A stretch of DNA of 64,000 bases from Coptis chinensis (lineage: Eukaryota; Streptophyta; Magnoliopsida; Ranunculales; Ranunculaceae). The stretch is taken from positions 36,367,001-36,431,000 of the forward strand of contig CM027378.1 in NCBI GenBank assembly GCA_015680905.1, given 5' to 3'. Below the pieces are notes generated by a model. It saw only the letters and a list, made by a program, of their open reading frames with translations, had not been told where the DNA came from and did not search any database. Shown in pieces: positions 46,332-57,709 of the stretch; within the stretch, counting starts at the first letter, position 1, and every line of letters starts with the position of its first letter. Position numbers and translations under genes: made by a program.

Positions 46332-47180
46332 TTAGATATTAATCAGCAAATTCTGAAATACATCGCAAATCTCCTTGTACTGGTCATCCTTTCTGGTATT
46401 CACTAGTTTTGAAGGAAACGGCATTGGCGGCTTCTTCAATGCAGGTTCTCTTCTTTCGGCTTTAGTTGGCTTGGCAACAGATAATGGAGTGACAGGTGGA
46501 ATCACTCGTGATGGCTTCTTCTTACCAACTTCCACAGTAGTTTCTTCAACTTCTTTTGCAACAGTTTCTTTAGTAGGTGGTACAACACTATATATATTTG
46601 GAATGTTAGAACTGGGTGGGATGGTGGGGATATAAGTTACTTTAGGCTCCGCAAAATCTTTTCCTGGTTCATAGACAATCTTGTTATCAACCTTCTTGCC
46701 TGACCTCAGAGTGGTGATAGCATTAACTTGGTAATTTGACTGAGTAATCTCCAGGTTATCCACCTGCAAGACACCTCTTCCTTTCGGATTTGGCTCCAGC
46801 AGGCTTGGTAATGCTTCTTTCGATCTCTATGTCAAGGCGGCAGTGATTTGTCCTATTTGGCCTTGAATGACACTAAAGTTATTCTCCAGCTTCTGGGTTC
46901 TTTGATTTGTCTATTTCAACTTATTGACAATGGTGGTGATAGCTTCTTGCAGATGTGGGATAACTGCTTTACTCGACTGAGGCGTAGGGGCAGTGTATCT
47001 GCTCATTAGATCTGGTACTAACTCTCTGTTTGTGTTGGCTTGGTATTGTTGGTTCTGGTATGACTGTTGATTTCTGTATGGTTGCTGGCGGTCTTGGAAC
47101 TGATACTGGTTATTCTGGAACTGATTAGATTGATTTTGGAATCCTAGAGGAAAATTCCTCTGATTTGTATTTTGTGGCTT
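46332..47180 (-). pseudogene. Athila gag-pol linker region (fossil)
   Basis: A Pro/Lys/Thr-rich frame (46769-46332) contains NAITTLRSGKKVDNKIV, the conserved linker that precedes protease in Athila-type polyproteins. A Gln/Asn-rich stretch (about 46990-47170) separates it from gag. Confidence 0.75.
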
Positions 47181-48227
47181 CTAATAATTCTGTCTCTGAT
47201 TGAACTGGTTATTTCTTCCTAAAGAGTTGATACTACATGCCTCTACATTAGTATCCAGATAGTACGAACACTCTTCAGTGGTGTGACCTTCATCAAAACA
47301 TAGCTCACAAATGACATAACAAGGCTTGGATGGTTGAGGTTTAGCTTGGAAATTGTTTGCTTTTGGAAGATTCATAGAGAACTGATCAAACTTCTTATTC
47401 AGAGTTTCAAGTCCTGCTGATAGGCTTGCCATAATTGATAGCATCGCTTGATTTGGGTCTTCACGAATTTGGTTACCAAATTGCTTCGGCACCCCCTCCA
47501 CTCTAGCTACGTCTTCGTTGCTAGTACTCCATTGTTGAGTGTCTTCAGCTAAATTCTCAAGAAAGTTGTAGGCTTCCTCCCCATCCAATGATGTAAACTT
47601 ACCTTGATGCATTGATTGTATCATCTGCTTGTTCATAGTAGAAAGTCCTCGAAAGAAAAAATGAGCCAGTGTGCTCTTATCATAACCATGATGTGGACAT
47701 GAGACTAGCAGATTATTAAATTTCTCCCAGCTTTGATGATATTCATCAGTCACCTTCCTTTGAAATTGTTGATGGCTTGCTGCATGGCATCTATCTTCTG
47801 GGGTGGGTAGAACTTAATTGTTCATAAACTTTGTTCTCAACTTCTCCCAGTTGTTGGTTGAATTGATCGGCTGTGCAGTTAACCATTCGAATGTTTTACC
47901 TTCGAGTGAGAGTGGAAAAAGAATTAACTTGATACTCTCATCCCTAATATTCTGGTTCTTGAAAGTTCTGAGGACTGATAGAAATTTGTTCATGTGAACA
48001 TAAGGTTGAACATTGTCTGAACCGTTGAACTTTGGAAGCATAGAAATGATTGATGCTCTAAGCTCAAACTGGTTAGCTTCTGTCTCTGGAAAAACAATAC
48101 TACTGGGTGGGTATCCAATGATTGGCAAATAGAAATCACTCAGCTTCTTCCTGTGTTGTGCTTGCATGGGTGGGACAACTTCACCATTATTTGGGTCCAC
48201 AACACCTCCATCATTGCGTGTGGCCAT
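47181..48227 (-). pseudogene. Athila gag (fossil)
   Basis: The frame from 48227 reads MATRNDGGVVDP, then SIISMLPKFNGSDNVQPYVH and LILFPLSLEGKTFEWL, the capsid core. 47753-47181 continues with KQMIQSMHQGKFTSLDG and a CELCFDEGHTTEEC knuckle. The layout parallels the gag at 61650. Confidence 0.85.
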
Positions 48228-48872
48228 TGTATCAATCTCGTCTAGTATTCTTGTGAGTCAGTTATTGAATCTTGTCCACTGTTGTGTTCTTACCGGACGA
48301 TGATATGGACGACGAGGCATACACTAGAAAATGTTATGCGAAAAATGACGAACACTATTCTACTATGCTTGAAATGTAATTAAACTAATATGCAACTATT
48401 CTAACGTATACTAAAATGCAGTTATACTAATTAATTTTTTTTACAAAATTACTTTTCTTCAACTGGGTTGGGCTTTGCAGATCGTATCTCGCTCGTTGTC
48501 TAAAGCTGTCTTTTATAGGGTTATAGTAAATCACTTGGATTGCTTAAATACCACGGCCCACAGACGATAGTCCGTTTGTCAAGATTCAGACAAGAAACAT
48601 TAGAGTTTGATGTTTCACTATGTTGCTTTGTAACTTCAATTGTTGAAAAGATCATAAATGCAATTATACTAGAAAGCAATAATACTAAACTACGATGCAA
48701 CTAAACTAAGAATGCAAAAGAATGAAGATTCGACTAACCTTGATGATAGATCTTATCTTCGAGATGTCCTCCAAGCTTCTCTCTTTCTCAAAAGGATGGA
48801 TGATGCGGCTAAAATTACCTTAAGATCCAAAGTTTTAATCTTGAAAGAAAATGTTAAACATAAACAACTTAA

Positions 48873-48890
48873 AACGGCAGCGGCACCATT
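48873..48890 (-). promoter_or_regulatory. Primer-binding site of the minus-strand Athila
   Basis: The minus strand reads AATGGTGCCGCTGCCGT right after an LTR-like ...TGTCA end at 48891, matching the Athila primer-site pattern seen three more times in this window. Confidence 0.7.
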
Positions 48891-49620
48891 TGACATTCGT
48901 TCGTTTTGTGTGTAGAAATGAATGGAATATGGAATGTGTAGATGGATGATGGATGATGGTTGTTGAACAAAATAGAAGCGTATCAAAACCTAATTATCCC
49001 TCAATGAGTAAAGGTTGAGTAGGATATCGTTCCACTTTTAAGTGTATGTTATATGAAGGACAATACTGGAAAGGGGGTTTGAGGGATTAAAAACTATGAT
49101 TATAGATATTGTGAATTGCTTAACTAAACTAAACTAAACTATTGAAAATTTATAAGAGAGAGAATTCAAGATATTAGAATCCACCGCTACTTTTGATCTA
49201 TGACCTTCTGCTTTATGGTTGTTCTCACGAGTAGACTACAATTAAGCAATCGAGTGAGTGCTGATACTCTCTTGGACGAAACATCGTTAACAATTAATTC
49301 TACTCAAGGTTGTTCCTATGTTTATGTTACTAGTATCTTCTCTCCTTTTATGTAAGCTCGGGTAATCATTCAATGTATTACCGAGAACAACATCAAAGAG
49401 TACTTCCTAATAGGGCGACCATTCAATGAATCATCATTTAAGGTAAACACAAAGAATACTCCCCCTAGGCAGCCACTCCCTGAGCTACCCCTGCTAGGGC
49501 AACACAAAGAATACTTTTCTAACTCTAAAGAAGTACACTACTAGAAGAAAAGTAAAGAACACTAGCATGATATTAATATTGCAAAACATAAACCCTATTC
49601 TATACTTCCATCCCCTGGTG
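48891..49620 (-). repeat. Probable 5' LTR of the minus-strand Athila
   Basis: Starts at the primer site and ends near the start of the plus-strand LTR at 49626. It contains a CTAAA pentanucleotide repeat (about 49118-49140). The outer boundary is uncertain, and no second copy was recognised. Confidence 0.5.
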
Positions 49621-51074
49621 TGGGCTGATAAGAGCCCAAAACTGTAGTTTTAACCCCTTAACAATAATACTTTTAGACCAATTATGTGAGTAATAAATAA
49701 GAGTTAATGTTGATTACGTGCTTTTATGTATTTCAGGCATTGGAGTCATTTATGTGCAGAAATGTGTCACTTTTACGAGATAAAGGAGCAAGGGTTGGTT
49801 ACTAAGAAGTTATATAATTAAAGGACAAGTTTCAAGGAGAAAAAACCTTTTTAAACCAGGTCAAAGCTGAAAAGTCAAATTCAACGCGGGCAGAAACAGC
49901 GCGCAAAAAGTTAATAGAACTTCCTAATGCCGTATCTTTGGACTCAGACCTCAGAATTGGGCCTACCTTATGTCAAAACAACCAGCTTGGAAAGAGCTTT
50001 CCAATGGTTAAATCTTTGACCCAATCAGAAGAGCAAAAGTGAACGAACAGTCTATTGAAGTCAAATCCAGCTGAAAAAGCCTTTGTGGACTGAAGAAATT
50101 GGGTTTTGGGCTCGATTTTCCAGCCCAAAACATGGCTCCAGGCCCATGCACGAAATTGGGGATCTCTTTCTCCTCTTCAAGGGAAGAAAGGAGGTAGACT
50201 CATTAGTTAGACCTAGATTAGAAAATAAATTAGCTTAGACTCCATTAATTAGTTTTATTACCTTGTTTTTAATTTAGTCTTGAATTCAGTTTATTGTTAT
50301 TATTCATTAGATCCAATAGTTAGTTTTAGATCTAGTTAATTAGCATCAAATTAGTGTTTAGAACAAGATTTAGTTTTTAGAATCAATAATTAGTTTGTAT
50401 TTCAAGTTTTAGTTTCTAATTCAATATTTAATTCATAGATTTAGTTTGTCTTAAATTTATAATTAGTTGTTTTAATTTGATAATTAGTATTCATAATCTT
50501 AGTTCTAAATTAGTTTTAAATTCGGTGTAATCCATTTTGAATATTATCTTATTGTTCAATTAGATTAATGGAGTTTAATACTTATTTAATAATGACTTGT
50601 TCTATTTGTTTAATCAAGTTTATTTCAAGTTTATTTTAATCAAGTTTAATTTAATTATGTATTATTATTATTGTTGATTGTTAATGAATCCAATGATATT
50701 AGGCTAACCTCCCCCATTAGAAGGAGTGATTGTGAAACCTAATTAGGAGTAGATTGCTTAGTAGAATTATTTCATTGAGTATGTATTTCAATGAGTTTAG
50801 TTTATTATATGACTTCTAAAATAAGCATATGATAAATTAAACTAGGGATTGTTGTAATTAAGTCGATAGACTTGGTTGTAATAATCCTACATGCTAGTAA
50901 TAATGACTATGAATTGAGGTTGTTACTCTTAAGAATGGGGACACTTTTAGGGGCGACCGGGTGTGACATTACTTAAGTAGCGTTTAGGATCCTGTACTCC
51001 TTGTTTTTGCCCCTTTTAGCTAAAATCAAAGATAGGAGACTCTACTCTATCTTCTCAAACCTTTTCCCTTTTCT

Positions 51075-51270
51075 ATTTCGGGTAAAATCCTACACTGCTC
51101 AATAGTGTGAGTTCCAAAATTTTCTTCTCTTCCTGCCTTTTTGGGTGAAATCCTTCACTGTGAATAGTGAAAGTTCTAAAAAGGTTGGGTTTTGTGGCTG
51201 GGTATTCTCATGCTCTCTTTTTTCAGGTAAAATCCCTCATTGCATTACAGTGAGCGTTCTGAAAAAGGTT
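51075..51270 (+). repeat. Three diverged hairpin repeats in the L1 5' UTR
   Basis: Units near 51081, 51143 and 51226 share GG(G/T)(A/G)AAATCC-x2-CA(C/T)TG, a short loop, AGTG-x3-GTTC-x2-AAA. CACTG and AGTG can pair, giving a small hairpin per unit. Spacing is about 60 and 83 bp. The third unit ends just before ORF1. They could be promoter repeats or RNA-structure elements. Confidence 0.6.
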
Positions 51271-52805
51271 GTCAAGGATGAACCTTTATGAGATGGAGAA
51301 CCCAACTCCCTCAGGGGCGGTGGGCAACATGAGTGCTACTAAGAGCACAGTACCAATCAGGAGTTATGCAGAAGCTACGAAGAAAAACCCTCCGCCACAG
51401 GTGGTGATGAATGATCTCTCACCTCCAGAACAGATGGGGGACTACCCCTCCATCACTATGTCACCTTCCGCCTATGAAAGAGGATTGGAGTACTACAGAC
51501 ACTGCCTCATCAATCGTATTGACTTGGTGAAGATGTCGCTTGAGAAGATCAGAAGACTGGCAAAGGAAAAATGGAATCCATCTTGGGAGTAGCTTATCAC
51601 GCCAATTGGGAAGGGCTTCCTCTTCCTTCGCTTCTCAAATGCAGAGGATATGAATAGAGTATGGGCTCAGGGGGCCTGGAATTTTGACGAGGTCCCTCTC
51701 CGCCTAAGCCAATGGAGTCCCAATTTCAATCCAGAATTGCAGCAACAATCATATGCTTTGGTTTGGATTCGTCTGCCGAGACTTGGACAAGAATTCTGGG
51801 TGCCGGAGACTCTGCTCTCTATTGCACGAGGAGTTGGTTATCCAATGCAAATAGATAAGAAAACGTTGTGTAGAGAGTATGGGTATTATGCAAGCATTCT
51901 GGTGGATGTCGATCTGTCGAAACCGTTACCAGATCAGATATATGTAAAAACGCCTCACTATAACTTTTGGCAAACAGTGGAAGTGGGCAAGTTGCCTAAG
52001 ATGTGCAACCACTGTAAAATTGTCGGGCATCTCGTAACGGAATGTAAGAAGCTTAAGAGGTCCATGAGTGCAGGCGAGAAGACTGTGGTCACAGACTCAA
52101 CCCCTCCCCCTCCTCCCACAGACATCACTCTTCCCAAGAGGAAAAAGGGACACAGGCACAGGCGGGAACACGGGGAAACTAGTTCGGAGATCTGGAAGGT
52201 TAAGGAAGGTAGTACCTCAGGAACGGCTAATGGACCTGTGGTAAATAATAGTTTTGAGGTCTTGAACACAATCAGTGAAGAGGTGGAAGGGGCTATCAAA
52301 GAGGTTTTCTTTGACGCTACAGAGCCACAAATGGTAAATGATATTGCGGATGTGGATAAGGAGGTCTCCTCGAATGGCTATGGTGATTCGTGATATGAGT
52401 GGTAACCTTATCACCCCATCAGCATCGGCAGAGCAGGAACGAGATATTATAAATGTGGAGGCCGATATGGCTCTTCATATGGTGGTTCATCAGGGTATTG
52501 CTCATAGGGATCAGGAGAACTCCAACAATACTAGCCTGCAACAGGAGGCAATCGAGATGAACAATGCAGTGAGGAGTTCTCCTCCAGGTTCTGGGGGTAC
52601 GCATCACGTGGAGATCTCTGAGTTGCATAAAGATTGGGGTTTCACATCTAATAGATGGGCAGATATGGCAGGGAAAATCTACCGCCTGATAAAGGGGATA
52701 ACACAGCAAAGAAAAGAGGTTATATGCCGCAGTGGAAGTTGCAACATGTTTCTCCACCCAAGACAAGGCTTCAGTCTGGGGGGGGAATCAGTAAATAAGA
52801 ATTGA
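51269..52805 (+). pseudogene. L1 ORF1 (DUF4283-type RNA-binding protein with zinc knuckle)
   Basis: The frame 51269-52393 starts MSRMNLYEMENP and contains the DUF4283-like core (FLLLRFSNAEDMNRVW, AQGAWNFDEVPLRLSQWSP, ALVWIRLPRLGQEFW, ARGVGYPMQIDKKT) and a CNHCKIVGHLVTEC knuckle near 52005. One in-frame TAG lies at 51590-51592. After 52393 the reading continues in another frame to 52805, so a frame change near 52340-52390 is likely. Such proteins coat the LINE RNA. Confidence 0.85.
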
Positions 52806-52844
52806 GGCTTGCCTCATTCGATAATAATCTCATCTCTTTTCTTA

Positions 52845-55800
52845 ATGAGGTGCATATTTTGGAATGTTCGAGGTATCTTGAATGATAAAACGAAGTCTAG
52901 GCTGGCAAGATAAGATGGGAGCCAAATATCATTGGTATAGCTGAGCCTAAGATCGATCCATCTAGTTTTTCTACATCTTATCTTCATTCGTTGGGGCTTT
53001 GCACCCAAATTGTTCACAATTCTAATGACAATAGGGTGCCTAATCTCTGGCTGCTTTGGAGGCATGATGTGCTGGCCCCAACTCTACACAGCCAATCGAG
53101 TCAGCACATCATGGTAGAGTCTCAGAATGGGTTGATTACTATTATTCATGCAAGCTCAGTGTATGTGAGATGGAGACATTTATGGGCGGAGTTGAGTAGT
53201 TTAAATTCTTCGTCTAGAACATGGCTTATGATAGGCGACTTCAATGTTTATCTTAGCCCAATAGAAAAGAAAGGTGGAAGAATTCCCCTGTCTGTAGAAA
53301 TGTTGGACTTCAGAGACATGGTACATTCAAATCAGCTGATGGAGGCTCCTCACTCCGGGTTCGAACTCACTTGGTGGAATAAACAGATGGGAGTGGACAA
53401 GGTTGTGGGGAAGCTGGACAGAGCTTTTGTAAACAATGAATGGAATCTTTTGCACCCAGGTTGGAGGTACAGGGCTCTGAGTATGTTGTGTTCTGACCAT
53501 TCACCCCTTGTTGGCTGGACAATCACAATTCCAAGGCCCAGGAATATACCCTTCAAATTCTTCAAGATGTGGACTACTGATATGATACAAGTTTAAAGGA
53601 CCTGGTGCTTCAGAGTTGGTCAGAGCCCATAGAAGGTCACTCAGTTTTCGTGCTCACCCAAAAGCTTAAGCATCTGAAAGGTGCTTTGAAGTGCTGGAAT
53701 CGAAATATTTTTGGGAACTTGGGCACAAAAGTGAGAGAGGAATCTGAGGTTCTGGAGACTATGCAAAAAGAGTTGGAGAGGAATTTCACTAATGCTTTGG
53801 CCATTGATTTGATTAATCAAGAAAACAAAGTCGAGAGCCTGTTAGAGCAAGAAGAATCTTTTTGGAGGCAGAAGTCCAAGGTAAAATGGGACAATGATCT
53901 GGATAAAAGTACTAAGTTCTTCCACGCCTTAGCTGATATGAACAGAAATAAATCTTACATTTCTGAACTCAGAAACACAGAGGGGGTGATTCTCACTGAT
54001 CAAAAGGAGATTGGGGATTTCATGGTGCGACAATTTACTAAGAAACTGAAAAGGCTCGAGCTGCCGACGGATGATGACCTTATCATGTTGTTGCCAAGGT
54101 CTGTGACAGAAGAGGATAATGTGAGCTTGACTCGGTTGCCCTCGCTGGGGGAAATAAAGAAGGCAGTTTTTTATTTGAATCCAGATAGCTCTCTTGGGCC
54201 GGATGGTTTCACAGGTCACTTCTATCAGACTTTCTGGTATATAGTGGGGTTGGACATGGTCAGGGCGGTACAATATTTTTTCATCAAAAGTTGCATTCCG
54301 CGTAGCTTTAATGCAAACTTCTTGGTAATGATCCCAAAAGAAAAGGGCGCGAATAAGCTTGATAGATTCAGACCGATATGTTTGGCAAACTTTGGGTTCA
54401 AGGTCATTACAAAAATCATGGCTTCAAGGCTAAATATTCTCGCTCAGAGGATCGTCACAAAAGAACAATATGGGTTCATTGCTAATCGGAACTCTTCTCA
54501 AGCTGTGGGGTTGGCTTCTGAGCTCATCAATGAGCTACATGTCAAGAGGCAAGGGGGAAATATAGGCATCAAGCTGGATATTTCGCAGGCCTTTGATACT
54601 CTGGATTGGAAATTTCTTTGGGCAGTTATGTAGAGAATGGGGTTTGATGAGAAACTGATAGGGTGGATTCAGGGAGCTATAACGAATAATACCATTTCTA
54701 TTCTTTTGAATGGAGGTCCGATTGGATGTTTCACAGTGGAGAGAGGGCTCAGGCAAGGAGACCCACTTTCGCCGATTCTTTTTGCCTTCGCAGAGGATTG
54801 TCTGAGTAAGGGGCTGGAATGGCTTTGTGCGAACAGGAAAATTTAGAGAATGGTGATACAAAGTAACTACTCCAGCCCTACACATCTTATGTTCGCTGAT
54901 GATATATTTATCTTCTGTAATGCAAGAAGGAGGCAGCTCATTAATCTCATGGGGCTTCTAGACTCCTATCAGTTGGCTTCGAGGCAACTAATAAGCAAAG
55001 ATAAATGCAAGATTTTCTTGAGTCCAATGGCATATAGAAGGAAGCAGGACATCGAGGATATCATGGGCATAAAAGAGGGTTTCCTACCGGAAGGATATTT
55101 GGGATGGTGTTCCCTTAACTGTGGGCAGGGTTACAAGAGCAACGTTAGCGCCTATGGTCGACAAGATTAGGAAAAGGGCAGCCAGTTGGGTGGGAAAGAT
55201 GTTATCCTTCAAGGGTCGAGTGGTTCTGGCTAAGCAGGTTCTCAATAGCATACCGATACATAACATGGCTATTTACAAATGGCCAGTGTCGGTGATTAAA
55301 GAATACGAGGGTATTATCAGAAATTTCATTTGGAGTGGCAACCCATCGGAGAGGAAATTCATCACAGTAAAATGGCAAAAGGTTTGTCGGCCAGAGGAAG
55401 AGGGCGGACTGGGCCTCCGTAAGCTCAGAGATATAAACCTATCGATGCTCATGAAACTTGCCTAGAATTTATTGAATGACACTTCGGATTGGTCCGAGTT
55501 CATGAATGGAAAATACAGGAATAAATCGGGGGGTTGGTCAAGCTACAAGAAATCTACAGTGTGGACCGGTCTACAATGGGCTCTCAGAAAGATGGATACG
55601 CATCAAGGGTGGATCATTGGGAAAGGAGAGAACATAAGCTTATGGAGGGATAACTGGTCAAGGGAGGTGATCATCGGAAACCATATCCAGGATAAAAGGC
55701 TTCTGCAGAAACTCAAAGCAGCCATCAGTGCTTGCATTCAGGGGAATCAATGGAACTTCCCGGACTCCCTGAAACAAATTCTTAACAGCCTTGGGGTGGA

Positions 55801-56953
55801 TTTAAGTCAGCTGCAGCTCCCGGATCAGCACAGAGAAGATAGAAGAGTATGGCGTCAATCCACCAATGGCTTGTTCTCGGTGAGTTCTGCATATGAAGCA
55901 ATAAGAGAGAGGGTCAATGGGCCGCTGTGGACCAAGTTTCTCTGGTCAGCTGAGGTGTTGCCAAGGACGCATGGGATAGGATGAAAAATACTTCATGGGG
56001 CCATGCATACAGATGAGAAACTAAGGGCGAGGAATTTTCAGTTGGCGTCTCACTGCTGCATCTGTACGAAGGCTGAGGAAACTCAAGACCATCTTTTATT
56101 TGAATGTATGTTTGCACAAAGGTGCTGGGAGCTCATAGCAAAGAATATGCAGCACCACTCAAAGATTGCCAATAGGGAGGAAATGTTAATAAAGTGTCGA
56201 AATGAAAGCCCTCTCCTACAGGATCTATGGAAGGCAGCTGCAATCACATGTTTGGTTGCTGTTTGGAGAAATAGAAATGGGGTCTTATATGGCAGCAAGA
56301 AGTCGAGTATAAGCTCTGTCATGTTTCAAGTTCGAGGAGCGGTCAAAAGAGCATATGACCGATCGAAGAAACACATGAACAATTCCACCAGAAACTTGGA
56401 AGTTCTGAAGGCTTGGAAGTTACCGGCCAAGCTAAGGAGGGTTCCACGCATACTTGAATGCTATTGGGTAGCACCTCCTAGTACCATGATAAAAGTGAAT
56501 GCTAATGGCTGTTCACGAGGTAATCCCGAAATTTTAGGTTGGGGCACGCTTCTTCGAGACAGTACCGGCAAGGTTATTGGTGCATATATTGGAGGCCTGG
56601 GTATTGCCACAAACTTTATAGCGGAGAGTTTTGCGATAGTGGAGAGCATCTCAAAAGCAGTGGAACTGGGATGGAAACAGATCTAGGTGGAATCTGATTC
56701 TACTGCGGCTGTGAAATCTTTTCAAAATGATCAGGTACATTGGCATATTCGAGCAGCTTGGGACAAAGTGAAAGAGCTCGCAGACTGGATCATTTTGACT
56801 AACACCTGGCGTGAGGTTAACTTTGGTGTGGACATCTGCTCCAAAAAAGTAGCTCACTTGGCAAAGGGAGAGAAGAAGTGGTGGGATGGCAGGCCTGCAT
56901 TTATGCATAGAATTGAGGATATGAACACCACGTACTATAGATTTGTACGCTGA
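52845..56953 (+). pseudogene. L1 ORF2: endonuclease, reverse transcriptase, RNase H
   Basis: It starts MRCIFWNVRGILNDKTKSRL. The APE endonuclease follows with IAEPKI (about 52940), WLMIGDFNVYLSP (about 53225), KLDRAFVNNEW and LCSDHSPL (about 53490). RT has GIKLDISQAFDTLDW (about 54565), [12 protein letters not shown] (about 54750) and MFADDIFIF (about 54890). A zinc-binding CCICTKAEETQDHLLFEC region is near 56055 and RNase H runs 56460-56950. Frame changes occur near 52908, 53597 and 55100. In-frame stops occur at about 54631, 54844, 55463, 55982 and 56684. The protein normally nicks target DNA and primes reverse transcription there. Confidence 0.9.
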
Positions 56954-57491
56954 GCTTTGAGATAGTGATTGACTATCAATCATATCTATTCTTTGTACTT
57001 CAAAATATTTCTTATTAATACAATTACCCTTAGCAAAAAAAAAACTATAGAGATGTAAGTTGTTGCTAGGGATGATAAAGGTTGAGGCTTTAGGTTGAAT
57101 CGTTGCGTGAAAACCTAAATATGATCTTTTTTCAATGGATAATTCGATTATTGCATGAAACTAGTTATTAGGTGGATTGATTACTCTTCTCTATAATTTT
57201 CTCTTCCATCAAAATCCTATTTTTATTAGTTTAGTTAATTTAGAGTTAGTTGAATCCATAGTATAATCGTAGAATAGAAATAACACTACTCTCATTGTTC
57301 TCACCATTGTTTCCTTGTGTGTGATTAATTGAATTCGTTTAGTCTTGATAGATTAAGAGTGGAACGAATCCTGACTCTCTATATTGCATAATGAATTGAG
57401 AGTAGGAATATTGATTTAAGCACTTGTTTATGTTAATTGATTATTTGTGTTTATGCATAGATAGTTAGTTAACGTAAATTTGCTATTATCA

Positions 57492-57510
57492 AATGGCGCC
57501 GCTACCATCT
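57492..57510 (+). promoter_or_regulatory. Primer-binding site of element C
   Basis: AATGGCGCCGCTACCATCT follows directly after the LTR end TTATCA. It is the tRNA-Asp-like site of Athila elements. Confidence 0.78.
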
Positions 57511-57614
57511 TAAACTCTTTCAGGACAAAAATTCAATTGTTTGAATCCAAGGGGCAATCCCCCATTCTCAACCCACCCACCCTTGTTTGGTTCTAACTGT
57601 GATCAGTTGGTTTA

Positions 57615-57630
57615 GAATAAATAAATAAAA

Positions 57631-57706
<76 letters not shown>
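57615..57706. repeat. A-run and TA microsatellite
   Basis: AATAAATAAATAAA, an A-run (about 57627-57648) and an uninterrupted TA repeat of about 58 bp (57649-57706) mark the left border of the LINE-like element. The A-run may be part of a tail or of the target site. Confidence 0.9.

Positions 57707-57709
<3 letters not shown>

Larger units (their letters stand above)
36090..49620 (-). mobile_element. Athila-type Ty3/gypsy element, minus strand (fossil, interrupted by CACTA 3)
   Basis: Parts in minus-strand order: proposed 5' LTR (48891 to about 49620), primer site, gag, protease, RT, RNase H, integrase, 3' ORF and 3' noncoding. The order and the extra ORF after integrase indicate the Athila lineage. 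CACTA 3 is inserted in pol. The 3' LTR is not recognised at the left side. It is old and broken, with about ten or more breaks. Confidence 0.8.
50928..57044 (+). mobile_element. Plant L1 LINE, near full length, inactive
   Basis: The order is 5' UTR with repeats, ORF1 (51269-52805), ORF2 with endonuclease, RT, zinc-binding region and RNase H (52845-56953), a short 3' UTR and an A-tail at 57035-57044. It interrupts the Athila LTR. Candidate target duplications are imperfect (CTATGAATTGAGGTTGTTAC at 50907 and CTATAGAGATGTAAGTTGTT at 57045), so the 5' end is approximate. Having a 5' UTR, both ORFs and a tail, it is close to full length, but stops and frame changes make it dead. Confidence 0.88.
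49626..57491 (+). repeat. Athila 5' LTR of element C, split by an L1 LINE
   Basis: Begins TGATAAGAGCCCAAAACTGT and ends TTGCTATTATCA directly before a primer site. The first about 1.3 kb matches 10657-11037 and, inverted, the LTR at 11038-12536. An L1 LINE fills about 50928-57044. Without it the LTR would be roughly 1.75 kb, similar to the 1.5 kb minus-strand LTR. Confidence 0.82.

Noticed and set aside
46375-46635. 86-codon plus-strand frame
   Set aside because: Antisense shadow of the Pro/Lys/Thr-rich Athila linker frame.
51958-52299. Minus-strand frames over the L1 ORFs
   Set aside because: Shadows of ORF1 and ORF2; no independent motifs.
57649-57706. Replication origin or promoter
   Set aside because: A pure TA microsatellite; nothing else supports an origin or promoter.
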